Positions 52,420-60,442 are shown, counted from the first letter of the stretch. The stretch is DNA of 64,000 nucleotides from AC-32 sp963813435 (GCA_963813435.1 CAWEYY010000004.1:367583-431582); one strand, 5' to 3'. Notes: generated by a model not told the origin, from the letters alone. A program made the numbers and translations.

Positions 52420-52956
52420 CTAACGAATAACGCGATAGTCGACGAGCAGATAGCCAGTCGGTGAGATCTCGCTTCGGATCGATTCGAGCTGAATCGATGG
52501 CAAGCCGTCGAGGAGTCGTCGTCCGCGGCCGGCGATCCTCGGCGCTATCACGAGCCTGAGTTCGTCGACAACGTCGGCGGCGAGCAGCGCCTGCGCGACC
52601 GAGATACTTGCGTGGACGCCGACGTCGCCTCCGTGCTGCTGCTTGAGATCCCGAACGAATTCGACCAGCCCGCCGTCGAGCACCGTCGCATTGGCCCAAT
52701 CTCGGTCAAGGGGCGTCGATGTCGCGACGTACTTCGTGACCCCGTTGATGAATGTCGCGAATGGCTGGATCTGGCTGTTCGGCCAGAACTGCGCCCACTC
52801 GGTGTAGCTACGGCGGCCGAGAATGACCGCGTCCTGTGTCGCGATCACATCGGCAAGGTTGGCGTCCATCGCGTCGTCCCAGTCGGCGAAGAAACCATCT
52901 GGGTCCTCGGCAACCCCGTCGAGGGACAACAACTCGTACACGACGATCTTTCGCAC
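52420..52956 (-). CDS. RibD C-terminal/dihydrofolate reductase-like protein
   Basis: 178 aa, YyaP/RibD_C-type NADPH reductase fold: MRKIVVYELLSLDGVAEDP, LGRRSYTEWAQFW, VSTPLDRDW-like and SISVAQALLAADVVDEL. GTG at 52956. A short module common on mobile cassettes and resistance plasmids. Sole gene between repeat copies 4 and 5. The 145 bp before it holds no gene. Confidence 0.88.
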   Translation of the reverse strand: MRKIVVYELLSLDGVAEDPDGFFADWDDAMDANLADVIATQDAVILGRRSYTEWAQFWPNSQIQPFATFINGVTKYVATSTPLDRDWANATVLDGGLVEFVRDLKQQHGGDVGVHASISVAQALLAADVVDELRLVIAPRIAGRGRRLLDGLPSIQLESIRSEISPTGYLLVDYRVIR

Positions 52957-53033
52957 GCGCTACACCTCCGATTGGTCTCTACCAACGCTGGTGGAGCATG
53001 GCACGTCGAAGTCATGCGTTGAGCGTGTCGGCT

Positions 53034-53061
53034 CAGGTGTCATTCCCGAACTCTCGCGCAC
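53034..53061 (+). repeat. 27-bp interspersed repeat, copy 5 (diverged)
   Basis: AGGTGTCATTCCCGAAC is kept; the 3' half reads TCTCGCGCA instead of GCTGGCCCA. Weakest copy. Next copy 608 bp on. Confidence 0.6.
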
Positions 53062-53172
53062 GTCAGCGGGAGAGGAACAAACAACGAAGCCATCGTGGCG
53101 ACGGCGCAACCTTCAGCCGGTGCGCTCGTCCGGTGGGCGTGTCGAAGCGACAACAGGACTAGAGTCGGCCGC

Positions 53173-53610
53173 GTGACGCTTCAACGGATGGACAACGTCG
53201 GCATCGTAGTGGAATCCCTCGATGCCGCTATATCTTTTTTCGCCGAGCTCGGCCTCGAGCTCGAAGGGCGAGCCACGATCGAAGGAGACTGGGCAGAGCG
53301 CGTCACTGGACTGCGCCACATGCGCGTCGAGATCGCCATGATGCGCACGCCGGATGGCCACAGCCGACTCGAGATCTCGCGATTTCTCACGCCGCCTGCG
53401 GTCGCCGATCACCGGACCGCCCCGGTGAACGCTCTCGGCTACCTACGCATCATGTTCGCCGTGGAGGACATCGACGATACGCTCGCCCGGCTCCGCTCGC
53501 ACGGAGCCGAGTTGGTTGGTGAACTGGCGCAGTACGAAGATAAGTATCGGCTCTGTTACGTCCGAGGCCCTGAGGGGATCCTCATCGGGCTGGCCGAGCA
53601 GATCGGCTAG
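53173..53610 (+). CDS. VOC (glyoxalase-like) family protein, module 5-6
   Basis: 145 aa, GTG start. Two VOC modules: MDNVGIVVESLDAAISFFAE and LRIMFAVEDIDDTLARL; final Glu region GPEGILIGLAEQ is in place of the usual metal Glu. Antibiotic-binding or lyase function possible. Sole gene between repeat copies 5 and 6. Confidence 0.85.
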   Translation: MTLQRMDNVGIVVESLDAAISFFAELGLELEGRATIEGDWAERVTGLRHMRVEIAMMRTPDGHSRLEISRFLTPPAVADHRTAPVNALGYLRIMFAVEDIDDTLARLRSHGAELVGELAQYEDKYRLCYVRGPEGILIGLAEQIG

Positions 53611-53641
53611 CGGGTTGAACTTTCGCGACGGGAGAGCCCCT

Positions 53642-53669
53642 GAGGCGTCATTCCCGAACGCTGGCCCAG
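53642..53669 (+). repeat. 27-bp interspersed repeat, copy 6
   Basis: AGGCGTCATTCCCGAAC to GCTGGCCCAG. Next copy 515 bp on. Confidence 0.75.
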
Positions 53670-53742
53670 TCGAGGTCACGGCTTCGATGTCGAGCGCCGG
53701 CTCGCGCTGCGACCGAGACGATCAAACGTCCGGACAACTCGG

Positions 53743-54144
53743 CTAGTCAGCCCACCAGTCGCGCTGGCCATCGACGTCTTCGCGCGGATCCTCGCCGAGG
53801 CTGGGCGCGCCGATGACGAGGATCTCGAGGCCCTCTGGCCCGGCCTCGTAGCCTCGCCACGTGCCGGGCGGGACGCGCACCGCGTCCCATTCTTTGAGCT
53901 CGACGATCTCGTCGTCGACCTTCATCCGCCCGCTCCCGCGCACGACCACGTACACCTCCTCTTGCTTCATGTGCGTGTGGCCGTACGGAAAGCGATAGCC
54001 GGGCGGGACGCGCTGGTAGCTCAGGGCGGATTTCTCGAGCTCGAGCGCCTTGGTCGCCGCGCGGAACTCCAGGTCCGGCGCGCCGTCGAACCTAGGGCCG
54101 ATGTCCTCCAGATCCTCCTTGATGTTGCTGAGCGTGAACGGCAC
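53743..54144 (-). CDS. Cupin domain protein, module 6-7
   Basis: 133 aa, GTG start at 54144. Cupin motif 1 GYRFPYGHTHMKQEEVYVV (His-His-Glu metal set) and motif 2 VRVPPGTWRGYEAG (His replaced by Trp/Arg). Single-domain cupin. Sole gene between repeat copies 6 and 7. Confidence 0.85.
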   Translation of the reverse strand: MPFTLSNIKEDLEDIGPRFDGAPDLEFRAATKALELEKSALSYQRVPPGYRFPYGHTHMKQEEVYVVVRGSGRMKVDDEIVELKEWDAVRVPPGTWRGYEAGPEGLEILVIGAPSLGEDPREDVDGQRDWWAD

Positions 54145-54156
54145 GGCGCAATCCTA

Positions 54157-54183
54157 TGGCGTCATTCCGGAACTCTGGCCCAG
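54157..54183 (+). repeat. 27-bp interspersed repeat, copy 7
   Basis: TGGCGTCATTCCGGAAC to TCTGGCCCAG. Last copy; 185 bp to the terminator next to the tRNA-Thr fragment, with no gene between. Confidence 0.7.
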
Positions 54184-54368
54184 GCGACGCGGACGAGGCC
54201 AAGGAGCCGCCGGCCCAGGCGGCCCGACGGGCCCAGCGATTGGCCCGACCCGGCTCCGACGGTCCGGCGATCCAATCAAGAGAGGTCGCTCGCGAATCTC
54301 GGAGCTCCGTAAACGGCTCCTTACCCGACGCGACGCATACTCCGCCTCGTGCAAGTCGATCCGAAAGG

Positions 54369-54396
54369 AAAAGCCCCGAGAGCTCTCGGGGCTTTT
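54369..54396. terminator. 28-bp perfectly palindromic bidirectional terminator
   Basis: AAAAGCCCCGAGAG followed by its exact complement CTCTCGGGGCTTTT: a GC hairpin flanked by A/T runs on both sides. On the minus strand it follows a tRNA-Thr 3' end by a few bases, as an ordinary tRNA terminator would. Confidence 0.85.
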
Positions 54397-54401
54397 GCAG
54401 A

Positions 54402-54456
54402 GCCCTCTGACGGACTCGAACCGTCGACCCCCTCCTTACCATGGAGGTTCAGAGGC
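54402..54456 (-). pseudogene. 3' fragment of tRNA-Thr(GGT), scar A
   Basis: Minus strand: anticodon stem-loop CTCC-ATGGTAA-GGAG (anticodon GGT), variable loop, T arm GACGG-TTCGAGT-CCGTC, acceptor strand AGAGGGC. D arm and 5' acceptor strand are absent. The 55-bp block recurs at scar B with one change. Confidence 0.8.
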
Positions 54457-54563
54457 AGTACTCGCGGGCGCGCGTGTGCACTCGCGACCATGTCCTCCCT
54501 GCAAATTGGTCCTTCACGCTGTGCCTTGAGTGCCCGCGCATGTCCGCGTGTGCCCGATCTGAT

Positions 54564-54580
54564 GTACCCGTCTCGTACCC
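54564..54580 (+). repeat. 17-bp motif accompanying scar A
   Basis: GTACCCGTCTCGTACCC, a short internal direct repeat. Identical copies lie at 56676-56692 and 56921-56937, on both sides of scar B. Candidate integrase arm site (inference). Confidence 0.6.
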
Positions 54581-54666
54581 GCGGTGCGTTTGCAATTAGG
54601 TAAACGAACAACTCGCGCACCGCGTGCGCTCCAGGGTGCGTGCTTGCACGCGAGCTCAGCTCCCGC

Positions 54667-55152
54667 CTAACGGGCTGGCGATCCCCGCGGGCGGCTTACG
54701 TCTGCCGGCGGAGGGGAGGCGTCTCGCTCCAAGAGCTGCTTGAGGTTGGCCCAGATGGTCTCCTCTTGGCGCTTGCCCATGTGGGCGACCAGCGGCCTCA
54801 TCAGCCTGAGGACGCCGCGCGGCTCCAGCTTCCACGACCAGCCCATTCGAGTCCCTTCCGGTACGGGGTCGAAAATCAGGCTGCCCTCGATCTCCATGGC
54901 GGACAAGTGTGTCGATGACGCGAGACGATGGGGTCGCTCGTAGCCGGTGAACTCGGTGATCATCTCCGTGGCCCGGCCCATCCTCGACATCTCAGCCCGG
55001 AATCGCGTACCGAGGCCGATGGGCCCGGTCGAGATCAGCTCGGCACGGCGCATGTGTGGGTTGTAGCGCGGCTCGTTGCGCTCATCGGCGACGAAGTCGA
55101 ACACCTCCTCCACTGGATGTTTGATGACGATCTCGCCCTCGATGCGGACCAT
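54667..55152 (-). CDS. SRPBCC (polyketide cyclase-like) protein
   Basis: 161 aa: VRIEGEIVIKHPVEEVFDFV with NEPRYNPHM, GLGTRFRAEM and a C-terminal helix RQEETIWANLKQLLERD, all typical of the START/SRPBCC fold. Hydrophobic ligand binding expected. It lies inside the interval between the two tRNA-Thr scars. The 535 bp behind it (55153-55687) contain no convincing gene; a frame on the minus strand (LETLAGVTARLPDPDEIELL) may be a remnant. Confidence 0.85.
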   Translation of the reverse strand: MVRIEGEIVIKHPVEEVFDFVADERNEPRYNPHMRRAELISTGPIGLGTRFRAEMSRMGRATEMITEFTGYERPHRLASSTHLSAMEIEGSLIFDPVPEGTRMGWSWKLEPRGVLRLMRPLVAHMGKRQEETIWANLKQLLERDASPPPADVSRPRGSPAR

Positions 55153-55687
55153 GTCCGGCTCTCTCCTCTCTTGATGTCGTCGGCGCCGCCAACGACTCCG
55201 AGCAGTTCTATCTCGTCGGGATCGGGTAGCCGCGCGGTGACGCCGGCCAGTGTTTCAAGATCGTCGCCGCCTTGGCGCTCGGTCTCTTGGTCGGCCGGAG
55301 CCTCGGTGAGCGAAATTGGAGTAAGGAAGCCGCCAGGGAGGCAAGTCGCGGCACGTCTGTATCTTGGCCTCACGCGGATGAGTGCCCTCCCTGATGGCTT
55401 GGTGGAGCGGCCGTGGGATGCTCGGGGCGGCTCTGGAGGGAAGTGATGGGATCGATGAGGACGATCGCGCGAATCTCCCCGGGGGGAGGCACCCCCGCGC
55501 GAGGTTTGGGACTCCGGTGCTCTCACCTGGGTGCCCCACGCCCAGAAGTTCGTGCCCCGCCCCATTCGTAACACCGCTGACCCCGCTTCCCGGAACTACC
55601 GAGGGATCAGCCGCGCGTCAGCGTCCAGACGACGGCGTGTCTTTTCGATAACTCCAGCACCTCTGGTTAGGAGAGAGAGAAAGAGAG

Positions 55688-56407
55688 ATGGATTCAGAGA
55701 GGAAATCTGCGATCTGGGTCGGCGTGCTGTGGATCATGGCGACCGTGTTCCCGGCATCGAGCATATTGCCCTGGAGTGCTCTGGACGACGGTGAGGGGAT
55801 CCTCGCCAACGCCGCGACGCACAAGAGCCAGTTGATCACGTGGGCGCTGCTGAACCTGGTGGGCGCAGTCGCCGCCGCCGGTGTGGCGTTCATGTTCTAC
55901 CCGACCTTGAATCGGGTAGCCGATACGAGCGTCAAGAAAGGGCTGGCTCTGTGGTACGTGGGCACCAGGATCACCGAGGGCGGCGCCTACCTCGTGGCTG
56001 TGCTCGCCACCTGGGCGTTCCTCCCGCTGAGTCGAGAGTTCGCAGCAGCGGGAGCGCCCGACGCTTCGCACTTCCAGACCAGTGGCATCGTCCTGCAGTC
56101 GACGTCCGATCTCGCCTTGGCGCTGGCACAGTCGGTTTTCGCGATCGGCGCCGTGATGTTGTACTACCTGCTGTTCCAGTCAAGGCTCGTCCCTCGGTGG
56201 CTGTCGCTGTGGGGCCTCGTCGCGGCGCCGCTGTTTCTCATCGCGAGCTTGTCACTCCTATGGACGGGGGATCCCAACTCCACCCTGGCCAATATCTTGT
56301 TCGTCCCGTTGGCCCTGCAGGAAATGGTTCTGGCGGTATGGCTGATCGTCAAAGGCTTCGACGCGGCTGCGCTCGCCTCCGGGTCGGCGATGGCCGAGGT
56401 GGCCTGA
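55688..56407 (+). CDS. DUF4386-like membrane protein
   Basis: 239 aa with about six transmembrane segments; ends of segments such as LWYVGTRITEGGAYLVAVLA and VPRWLSLWGLVAAPLFLIASL match the DUF4386 family (unknown function). AGGAGAGAGA upstream of the ATG. Second gene between the tRNA-Thr scars. After it, 56408-57099 (about 690 bp) hold no gene, only scar B and two copies of the 17-bp motif. Confidence 0.82.
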   Translation: MDSERKSAIWVGVLWIMATVFPASSILPWSALDDGEGILANAATHKSQLITWALLNLVGAVAAAGVAFMFYPTLNRVADTSVKKGLALWYVGTRITEGGAYLVAVLATWAFLPLSREFAAAGAPDASHFQTSGIVLQSTSDLALALAQSVFAIGAVMLYYLLFQSRLVPRWLSLWGLVAAPLFLIASLSLLWTGDPNSTLANILFVPLALQEMVLAVWLIVKGFDAAALASGSAMAEVA

Positions 56408-56675
56408 GGCGCGGTCAGTCCGAGTTCGAGTTCTGCCCGGCACCCAAGGCTGTGAAACTGCCGTAAGTCTGGGTGGCCAGCCTGCGCCCGTGACGGACTC
56501 CGCTGGCCCAGTCCGGTCCCGCTCCCAGCACTCCGGGCAGAAGACTGAAGCTGACCAACGCCGTCTGACCGCACCGCTTCCTCGCGACACCCGTCGCGAT
56601 CGACTGTCTGGAGCACGTCCCTTGCTGCGTCGCGACATGTCGCGGGTGCCCGCGAGTGCCCGCCAGTCCCAAAAT

Positions 56676-56692
56676 GTACCCGTCTCGTACCC
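56676..56692 (+). repeat. 17-bp motif, copy left of scar B
   Basis: GTACCCGTCTCGTACCC, identical to the copies at 54564 and 56921. Confidence 0.6.
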
Positions 56693-56758
56693 GCGAGGCG
56701 TCGCAATCTCGCCAGTTCAGGCAACACTATACGCCCATTTGCAGGGCTTTTGTCTTAA

Positions 56759-56813
56759 GCCCTCTGACGGACTCGAACCGTCGACCCCCTCCTTACCATG
56801 GAAGTTCAGAGGC
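56759..56813 (-). pseudogene. 3' fragment of tRNA-Thr(GGT), scar B
   Basis: Same 55-bp block as scar A with one changed base in the anticodon stem (CTTCC for CTCC side). T arm and acceptor strand intact, 5' half missing. On the minus strand it is followed by half a terminator (ACAAAAGCCCTGC). Confidence 0.8.
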
Positions 56814-56920
56814 GGTACTGGCGTACACACCCGGCCATTCGCGAGCACGTTTGTCCTGCAAATCGCTGCTTCACGGTGTGCCGGTCGTGCCCGCGCGTGA
56901 CCGTCCGTGCTCAGGCTCAC

Positions 56921-56937
56921 GTACCCGTCTCGTACCC
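56921..56937 (+). repeat. 17-bp motif, copy right of scar B
   Basis: GTACCCGTCTCGTACCC, 107 bp beyond scar B; scar A has its copy at a similar distance (107 bp). Confidence 0.6.
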
Positions 56938-57099
56938 GTGAAGCGTTGTCTGTTCTCAAAACACACAACGGGAACTGGCTGGCGCCTGATCGCCGCCATC
57001 AACTCACGCTGGTAAGACCGTCAGGCCTGCGACCTTGGTGCGACCTCAGCTGCGCCGCCGTCGAGTGTCGACGTGAAGGACGCTCGCGCACCCTGAGGC

Positions 57100-57567
57100 T
57101 CACTCGGCCGCGGCGCGCGGCTCGAGGACGGCAACCGCCGTCTCCTGTGGGCGTCGTGCTGCGTAACTGTCGAGGTTCTTGTCCAGTTCACGCCAGCGCT
57201 GCCACAGCCGTTCGCGCTCCCCGCCGACTGCGGGCCTGCCGAACACCTCGCGCCGAATCCCGCCTGCTAGCTCGACTACCGCCTGCGGGTCGGCCTGCAG
57301 GTTCAGCCACCACGCTGGCTCGGCCGCACCCCAGCCATTCATGGCCATCGAGACCAGGTTCGGACCGTCCTCGTAGTAGCCGAGGATCACGCTCCGCGGC
57401 TCGCCGCTGCGTCGGCCGGTCGTCGTGAGCCGCAAGGCGCCCCACTTACCCGGACGCGGGGGCCACAAGCCCCTCCGGCCCCGGCTCGCTCGCACGATCC
57501 GTCGGTGCACATGCCAGAACGTCTTGATGAACCATCGCGGTGGTAGGCGCGCCTTGTCTCCGGACAT
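57100..57567 (-). CDS. Deazaflavin (F420)-dependent nitroreductase family protein
   Basis: 155 aa of the Ddn/DUF385 family: KWGALRLTTTGRRSGEPRSVILGYYEDG and NGWGAAEPAWWLNLQADPQAVVEL are the usual core motifs. Uses F420H2 to reduce quinones or nitro compounds. With the luciferase-like enzyme it implies F420 in the host. Confidence 0.9.
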   Translation of the reverse strand: MSGDKARLPPRWFIKTFWHVHRRIVRASRGRRGLWPPRPGKWGALRLTTTGRRSGEPRSVILGYYEDGPNLVSMAMNGWGAAEPAWWLNLQADPQAVVELAGGIRREVFGRPAVGGERERLWQRWRELDKNLDSYAARRPQETAVAVLEPRAAAE

Positions 57568-57570
57568 TCC

Positions 57571-57735
57571 CTATCTCCTCTCACGCGGTACTGAGCACAA
57601 GCTCGCGCCGACGAGCCCGACGAGCATCGGGGAATCGCCTTGTAGCTGCATGTGGCCTCGTGTGTGTGTGCGAGGCCAAGCATCTGTGAGGCCGCCCTTC
57701 GCACCGCGGTCGGTTGCTTGCGCGATGTTGGGCAT
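57571..57735 (-). CDS. Small hypothetical protein (54 aa)
   Basis: 54 aa. ATG 57735 is preceded by an excellent AAAGGAGGACG site, which is the main support. Sequence (MPNIAQATDRGAKGGLTDAW) shows no known motif. Ends four bases before the nitroreductase-family start. Low certainty. Confidence 0.45.
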   Translation of the reverse strand: MPNIAQATDRGAKGGLTDAWPRTHTRGHMQLQGDSPMLVGLVGASLCSVPRERR

Positions 57736-57783
57736 CTTTCGTCCTCCTTTCATTCGCTTGGACGTGCGGAGAAGGTCGTCGGA

Positions 57784-57951
57784 CTACGGGCGCGCGGGTG
57801 TCTTGCGGTGGATCACGGCGCGCAGCAGGACGGCTGCGGCAGCACCCAGGGCGATCGCCCGCGGCCAGTCGACCGAAGCGACCACGTGAACGACCACGGC
57901 GACCACAACGAGGATCGCGATCGTCTCGGCGTACAGAAGTGTGTTCTTCAT
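57784..57951 (-). CDS. Small membrane protein (55 aa)
   Basis: 55 aa, two short hydrophobic stretches (IAILVVVAVVVHVVASV and AIALGAAAAVLLRAVI) and a basic C-terminus. AGGAGG lies nine bases before the ATG. Sits directly behind the ABC permease gene, so perhaps an accessory peptide. Function unknown. Confidence 0.55.
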   Translation of the reverse strand: MKNTLLYAETIAILVVVAVVVHVVASVDWPRAIALGAAAAVLLRAVIHRKTPARP

Positions 57952-57966
57952 GAGAGGCCTCCTCTC

Positions 57967-59106
57967 TCACGGATGTCGCGCGAGCCGGATTGCTGCGCGT
58001 AGGTCGAGGCGCGGGCCGGAGCGCAGGAGCCCGGCGCCGTAGATGCGGCCGGCGAGACGGACGAGCGCGTAGATCGTCGCGACAACGACGACAAGTGCGA
58101 GTGCGTGCTCCCAGATCGGCACGCCGACGAGCGCGCTGCGCGCGGGCAGGACGAGCGGTGCTGTGAGCGGGAACACTGTGAGCAGGTGTGCGAGGACGCC
58201 GTTGGCGTTGACCGAAAGGACGATGTAGCCGAGGAAGAAGGCAGCGATGAGTGTGTAGGTGACGGGCATGCCTGCTGAGTTGGCGTCCTGGCTGCGGGAG
58301 GCGATCGCGCCTGCGGCGGCATATGCGACCGCGTAGAGGGCGAAGCCGAGCGCGAACCAGGGGACGATGAGCGCGACGCTGCCGCTGAGCGAGGTGGGGG
58401 CGTGGAAGACCCCCGCGGCGAGGAGGATCGCGGTGAGGCCGCCGATGAGTGCGACCTGGGCGAGACCGAGAAGGCCGATGCCGATCACCTTGCCGGCGAG
58501 CAGATGTCGCGGCCGCACCGCGGCGACGATCACCTCGACGACGCGGTTCGTCTTCTCTTCGACGACGCCGGTCAGCACCCATTGGCCGTAGACGGCAATC
58601 GTCGCGAGTAGCAGCGATGCCCCGAGCATTGCGGTCATCACCTCTGCATCGGTCGATTTCGCTTTGGGCGCCTCGAGCGTGACCGGGTTGAGCTCGGGTG
58701 CCGGCGGCAAGTGTCGGCGCACCGCTCGAACCGCGCTGTCTGCGATTGCGGCGAGCTCCGGGTCGACGTTGTCGTGAAAGGCGATCCGATTGCTCGGCAG
58801 GACGAGCAGGGCGTCGATCCTGTTCGTCTTCAGCTGCTCTCGTGCAGGTCCCGCGCGTAGCCCTTGGAGCTTGACGCGGGCGCCGAACGGCTTGGCCGCC
58901 CGCTGCAGTGCGGCGTCGAGCCCTGGTGGCGCGGATGCAACGACCGCGACGTGATAGGTCTTGGTCGTGTTGATGAAGGTCGGCAGGGCGCTTGCGGCGC
59001 CGACGACGACGAGCATGAGCAGGGTGGAGTAGAGGAAGACGCGGCTACGCAGGCGCTCGCGGATCTCGCGCCAGGCAACGAGTGAGATGGTCTGCCGAGC
59101 GTTCAT
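57967..59106 (-). CDS. ABC-2 type transporter permease (NatB-like)
   Basis: 379 aa. One N-terminal transmembrane segment (VFLYSTLLMLVVVGAAS), a large extracytoplasmic domain (about residues 45-170) and five to six C-terminal segments, including VVEEKTNRVVEVIVAAVRPRHLLAGK, the conserved ABC-2 signature. ATG 59106 overlaps the ATPase stop. Works with the ATPase encoded just upstream to export an unknown substrate. Confidence 0.9.
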   Translation of the reverse strand: MNARQTISLVAWREIRERLRSRVFLYSTLLMLVVVGAASALPTFINTTKTYHVAVVASAPPGLDAALQRAAKPFGARVKLQGLRAGPAREQLKTNRIDALLVLPSNRIAFHDNVDPELAAIADSAVRAVRRHLPPAPELNPVTLEAPKAKSTDAEVMTAMLGASLLLATIAVYGQWVLTGVVEEKTNRVVEVIVAAVRPRHLLAGKVIGIGLLGLAQVALIGGLTAILLAAGVFHAPTSLSGSVALIVPWFALGFALYAVAYAAAGAIASRSQDANSAGMPVTYTLIAAFFLGYIVLSVNANGVLAHLLTVFPLTAPLVLPARSALVGVPIWEHALALVVVVATIYALVRLAGRIYGAGLLRSGPRLDLRAAIRLARHP

Positions 59107-59993
59107 CGCTCGACCAGCTCCAGGAAGAGCTCGGCGAGCGAGGGCGGCCCGTAACTGAAGCTGATCACGTGCGCCGCTCGCTCCGCGGCGGCCAGCACCC
59201 GCTCCGGCTCGACGTCTCGGTCCGCGGACAGGAGGAGGTTGCCGTTTCGCCGTTCGAGCAGTTCGACGCCCGCCGTGGCTGGCAGCCACTCGGAGGGCGC
59301 GCCCTCGAGCTGGAGCGCGATGAGACGGTGATGCGAGCGGCGACGCAGCTCGTCGAGACCGCCGGTTGCGATGACGCGACCGTGGTCGATGATCGCGACG
59401 TCTTCGCAGATGTCCTCGACGAGATCGAGTTGGTGACTCGAAAAGAGGACGGCGGTGCCGCGCTTCGCCTCGTCGCGAAGCACCTCGGCGAGCGTCTGCA
59501 CCGCGACCGGGTCGAGACCCGCGAACGGCTCGTCGAGAACGAGCAGGTCGGGCGCGTGCACGAGCGCTGCCGCAAGCTGGGCGCGTTGCTGGTTTCCATG
59601 CGAGAGCTCTTCCAGCTTCGCTTCGGCACGGTCGCCGAGGCCGAGGCGCTCCAGCCACGCTCGCGTTGCCGCGCGTGCCGCCGCCGCGGACAGGCCATGG
59701 AGGCGGCCGAAGTAGGCAACCTGCTCTCCGACCGGCATCCGCGGGTACAGCCCGCGCTCCTCCGGCATGTAGCCGAAGCGGAGCCGCTCGGCCAATCCGA
59801 TCGGCAGCCCATTCCAGAGCACCGTTCCAGCGTCGGGTTCCACGAGCCCGAAGACGGCGCGCATCGTCGTCGTCTTACCGGCACCGTTGGGACCGAGGAA
59901 TCCGACCATACGGCCGCACTCGACCGTGAACGAGCAGTCTGCGAGCGCCTGTACGGCTCCGAACCGCTTGTTGACGTGTACGAAGCTCAGCAC
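59103..59993 (-). CDS. ABC transporter ATP-binding protein (partner of 57967-59106)
   Basis: 296 aa. Walker A GPNGAGKTT, signature LSHGNQQRAQLAAAL, Walker B LLVLDEPFAGLD, H-loop SSHQ. Its C-terminal extension carries DUF4162-like sequence. GTG 59993 overlaps the end of the USP gene by seven bases. Confidence 0.93.
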   Translation of the reverse strand: MLSFVHVNKRFGAVQALADCSFTVECGRMVGFLGPNGAGKTTTMRAVFGLVEPDAGTVLWNGLPIGLAERLRFGYMPEERGLYPRMPVGEQVAYFGRLHGLSAAAARAATRAWLERLGLGDRAEAKLEELSHGNQQRAQLAAALVHAPDLLVLDEPFAGLDPVAVQTLAEVLRDEAKRGTAVLFSSHQLDLVEDICEDVAIIDHGRVIATGGLDELRRRSHHRLIALQLEGAPSEWLPATAGVELLERRNGNLLLSADRDVEPERVLAAAERAAHVISFSYGPPSLAELFLELVER

Positions 59994-60442
59994 GACCGCT
60001 CCTGTGACGGCGGTGCGATGCGCACGACGAGGACGGAGCAGGACGCGCCGTGGGCGACGCGTTCGGAGACGCTGCCGAGTGCTTTGAGGCCGTGCAGACC
60101 GCGGCTGCCGACGACGAGCAGGTCGGCGTCGCGCGTCGCCTCGACGAGTGCCACGGCGGGATGCTTCGCGACCACTTCCGCGTCGGTTCGCTCGCGGATC
60201 AAATCTTGGTCGACGTACTTGCCGGCAGGCGAGGTGATCACGCGGACCGAGCTGCCGAAGCGGTGCTCGAGTTCGTGCGCGAGGGCGAGAGCGCTCTCAG
60301 CTTGGGAGAGTGGTGCGATGCGCAGCGCAGCCACGTAGACGAGCCAGCCCGCGCCTCGGGCAGTTCGGCGCGCCACAGCCTCCGACTCGGACAGGCCGTT
60401 GTGCGCCAGCGGCTGCGGCGGGACAGCGATGAGCGTGCTCAC
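59987..60442 (-). CDS. Universal stress protein (UspA family), single domain
   Basis: 151 aa. ATP-binding G-2x-G-9x-G(S/T)-type motif in VVGSRGLHGLKALGSVSERV and final VLVVR strand. GTG start overlaps the previous stop (GTGA). Coupled to the ABC ATPase. Confidence 0.87.
   Translation of the reverse strand: MSTLIAVPPQPLAHNGLSESEAVARRTARGAGWLVYVAALRIAPLSQAESALALAHELEHRFGSSVRVITSPAGKYVDQDLIRERTDAEVVAKHPAVALVEATRDADLLVVGSRGLHGLKALGSVSERVAHGASCSVLVVRIAPPSQERSC

Noticed and set aside
49705..54183. The seven 27-bp repeats as a CRISPR array
   Set aside because: Spacing is 471-1443 bp with genes between copies, the repeats diverge, and no cas genes are present.
49705..54183. The 27-bp repeats as ordinary promoters (GGGAAT on the minus strand looks like a SigR-type -35 element)
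   Set aside because: Repeat direction is fixed while genes point both ways, and a matching downstream element at fixed spacing is not seen in most copies.
49705..54183. The 27-bp repeats as classical integron attC sites
   Set aside because: No GTTRRRY core or complementary R''/L'' arms could be found, and no intI gene lies in the window; kept as a cassette-like array of unknown type instead.
54402..54456. An intact tRNA-Thr gene
   Set aside because: The 5' acceptor strand and D arm are missing on both flanks; only the 3' part from the anticodon stem onward is present. Same for the fragments at 49245 and 56759.
55153..55687. A gene in the gap between SRPBCC and DUF4386
   Set aside because: Open frames exist on both strands but have shadow-like composition, no start site support and no recognised motif; at most a remnant.
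49000..57100. An integrase, transposase or insertion sequence that would explain the scars
   Set aside because: No frame shows tyrosine or serine recombinase or DDE transposase motifs; the mobilising enzyme must be lost or outside the window.
57581..58582. 333-codon minus-strand frame overlapping the ABC permease
   Set aside because: Arg/His-rich shadow in another frame of the permease gene, which has clear transmembrane segments and ABC-2 motifs.
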